A stretch of DNA of 64,000 nucleotides from Cellulophaga sp. L1A9 (GTDB lineage Bacteria; Bacteroidota; Bacteroidia; Flavobacteriales; Flavobacteriaceae), in assembly GCF_009797025.1 (NCBI RefSeq), contig NZ_CP047027.1, forward strand, positions 2,046,001 to 2,110,000, written 5' to 3'. The notes beneath the pieces are model-generated. The model searched no databases and was not told the origin of the DNA. It worked only from the letters and a program-made list of their open reading frames with translations. The position numbers and the translations under genes were made by a program. Shown here one piece after another: positions 62,669 to 64,000 of this stretch (its first letter is position 1; every line of letters starts with the position of its first letter).

Positions 62669-63700
62669 ATGAAAGGAGTATTAATGGTTAATTTGGGTTC
62701 GCCAGAAAGTCCTACGGCTAAAGATGTTAAGCCGTATTTAGACGAATTTTTGATGGATGAAAGAGTAATTGACGTTCCAAATATTCTTAGAAATATCATT
62801 GTAAGAGGTATTATTCTTCAAACAAGACCTAAGAAATCTGCTGAAGCCTATGCTAAAATATGGTGGGATGAAGGTTCTCCATTGGTCGTTATTTCTGAAA
62901 GATTTGCTAAAAAAGTGAGCACCCAAATTCAAATGCCCGTGGCCTTAGGAATGCGTTATGGTAAAATGAGCATTAAAAAGGCAATGCAAGAGTTGAAAGA
63001 CAAGGGTGTCGATGATGTTATTTTAGTGCCTCTGTATCCGCATTATGCCATGTCTTCCTTTGAAACTGTTGTGGTGAAAACCATGGAAGTAAAAGATGAG
63101 TTTTTTCCAGAGATGAAAATAACCACCTTGCCTGCTTTTTATAAAAATGAAGACTATATAAAAGTCCTTTCCGAAAGCATTGCAAAACATTTAGAAGGCT
63201 TTGAGTATGATCATATCTTGTTTTCATATCATGGAATTCCTGAACGTCATATCCGAAAATCAGACCCAACAAAATTTCATTGTAAAATAGACGGAAGCTG
63301 TTGCCAGACAAATTCTGTAGCACATAACACGTGTTACCGTCATCAATGTTATGACACTACGGAGAGTGTAAAGAAATATTTAGGCTTGCCAGAAGATAAA
63401 GTAAGTGTGTCTTTTCAGTCAAGACTACCAAATGATCCCTGGTTGAAACCGTATACTGATTTTGAATTTGAGCGTTTCCCGAAAGAAGGAAAGAAGCGTT
63501 TGGCTGTGATTACACCTGCGTTTGTTTCAGATTGCTTAGAAACGCTTGAGGAAATCGCTATGGAAGGTAAAGAGCAATTCCAAGAAGCAGGAGGAGATAC
63601 CTATAAGCATATTCCTTGTTTAAATGATGATGATTCATGGGTTTCTGTGATGGCAGAATGGTTAAACAACTGGGAAAAAACTGAAAAACTGCCTGTATAA
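62669..63700 (+). CDS. hemH: Ferrochelatase
   Basis: Inserts Fe2+ into the porphyrin ring in the final stage of heme synthesis. It has 343 residues. VLMVNLGSPESPTAKDVKPYLDEFLMD is the N-terminal signature; the catalytic histidine is H188 in FSYHGIPERH; CLETLEEIAMEG carries the conserved glutamate. An insert of cysteines (C205, C211, C212, C222, C227) directly after the active site resembles the internal [2Fe-2S]-binding region of some bacterial ferrochelatases. It is distant from the other hem genes and divergent from mscS. The next gene overlaps its stop by one base. Confidence 0.96.
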   Translation: MKGVLMVNLGSPESPTAKDVKPYLDEFLMDERVIDVPNILRNIIVRGIILQTRPKKSAEAYAKIWWDEGSPLVVISERFAKKVSTQIQMPVALGMRYGKMSIKKAMQELKDKGVDDVILVPLYPHYAMSSFETVVVKTMEVKDEFFPEMKITTLPAFYKNEDYIKVLSESIAKHLEGFEYDHILFSYHGIPERHIRKSDPTKFHCKIDGSCCQTNSVAHNTCYRHQCYDTTESVKKYLGLPEDKVSVSFQSRLPNDPWLKPYTDFEFERFPKEGKKRLAVITPAFVSDCLETLEEIAMEGKEQFQEAGGDTYKHIPCLNDDDSWVSVMAEWLNNWEKTEKLPV

Positions 63701-64000
63701 TGGCAAAAGTCTCCGCTGATCAACTCGGATCTGAATCTATAGGTAAATTACTTGTAAAACAAGCTGTACCTGCATCCATTGGTATCTTAGTGATGTCTCT
63801 TAATGTATTGGTAGATTCCATCTTTGTTGGGAATTGGATTGGTTCTATTGCTATTGCGGCAATAAATGTAGTATTACCTGTTTCTTTTTTTATTGCAGCA
63901 TTGGGGATGTCCGTCGGGATTGGCGGGTCTAGTATTATCTCCCGTGCCTTAGGGGCAAATAACAGAGAAAAAGCATTAAAAACATTCGGAAATCAAATAG
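63700..64000 (+). CDS. MATE family efflux transporter, N-terminal fragment
   Basis: An ATG overlapping the hemH stop codon by one base (TAATG) opens a frame that runs off the right edge, giving the first 100 residues. SESIGKLLVKQAVPASIGILVMSLNVLVDSIFVGNWIGSIAIAAINVVLPV is the characteristic start of MATE-type Na+/drug antiporters, followed by GMSVGIGGSSIISRALGANNREKALKTFGNQ. It is an inner-membrane protein. The overlap means it is co-translated with hemH; whether it exports a porphyrin or an unrelated drug is not known. Confidence 0.85.
   Translation, partial: MAKVSADQLGSESIGKLLVKQAVPASIGILVMSLNVLVDSIFVGNWIGSIAIAAINVVLPVSFFIAALGMSVGIGGSSIISRALGANNREKALKTFGNQI

Noticed and set aside
1..64000. 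CRISPR arrays, insertion sequences, prophage, tRNA and rRNA genes
   Set aside because: I saw no regular direct repeats with spacers, no transposase or integrase frames and no tRNA or rRNA sequence while reading both strands; small tRNAs could still be missed by eye.

Overview
The window is AT-rich chromosomal DNA from a member of the Bacteroidota, most likely a marine Flavobacteriaceae. The evidence is a secreted subtilase with a C-terminal type IX secretion sorting domain, repeated TAnnTTTG-type -7 promoter elements, near absence of Shine-Dalgarno sites, and families typical of this group (DUF3078, DUF2480, ABC permease/M1 peptidase fusion, DUF4153, HemC-HemD fusion, TraB/GumN giants). The genus cannot be fixed from the window. 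I see no rRNA, tRNA, CRISPR array, insertion sequence or prophage; it reads as ordinary core genome with a few under-studied clusters.

Layout. 1-9 kb: a broken-off exported protein, aminopeptidase P, an amidohydrolase, a fasciclin protein, MarC and YfcC membrane proteins, the tRNA hydroxylase MiaE, the branched-chain amino acid carrier BrnQ, a small Cys-rich protein and ThiL. 9-17 kb: the iron-sulfur (SUF) region, sufA-B-C-D, an outer-membrane barrel behind its own terminator, then sufS, sufE and a SufT-like DUF59 gene, followed by DUF2480 and DUF3078. 17.9-18.5 kb: a 670-base gene-free stretch with several strong hairpins, a candidate structured RNA. 18.5-28.5 kb: HflX, an endonuclease-fold protein, the T9SS-exported subtilase, a PolB-like 3'-5' exonuclease, DUF4153, a lipoprotein, MGMT and a CNNM transporter.

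28.6-48 kb: heme synthesis. hemB, hemF, hemE, hemC-D and hemA lie here, with hemH at 62.7 kb. A run on the minus strand from hemA to about 35.7 kb also carries a Trk/Ktr potassium uptake pair, a CysZ-like membrane protein, a GNAT acetyltransferase and a TPR/AAA+ pair. An AraC-type regulator is divergent from hemA. hemL and a protoporphyrinogen oxidase are not in the window. An ABC ATPase plus ABC permease/M1 peptidase fusion sits between hemB and this run.

49-62.5 kb is the most intriguing part: a minus-strand run of at least ten genes that looks like one envelope system. It has an MscS channel, a 1.17-kilo-residue TraB/GumN protein, a CbbX/SpoVK-type AAA+ ATPase with a TerB-like segment, a multi-pass membrane protein, two coiled-coil proteins, a membrane-anchored solute-binding protein fused to an OmpA peptidoglycan-binding domain, its ABC permease and ATPase, two tiny proteins (56 and 60 residues) and a DUF1460 amidase-like protein. 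I infer that it couples inner-membrane ABC machinery to the peptidoglycan layer; its job is unknown. The window ends in a MATE transporter overlapping hemH by one base.
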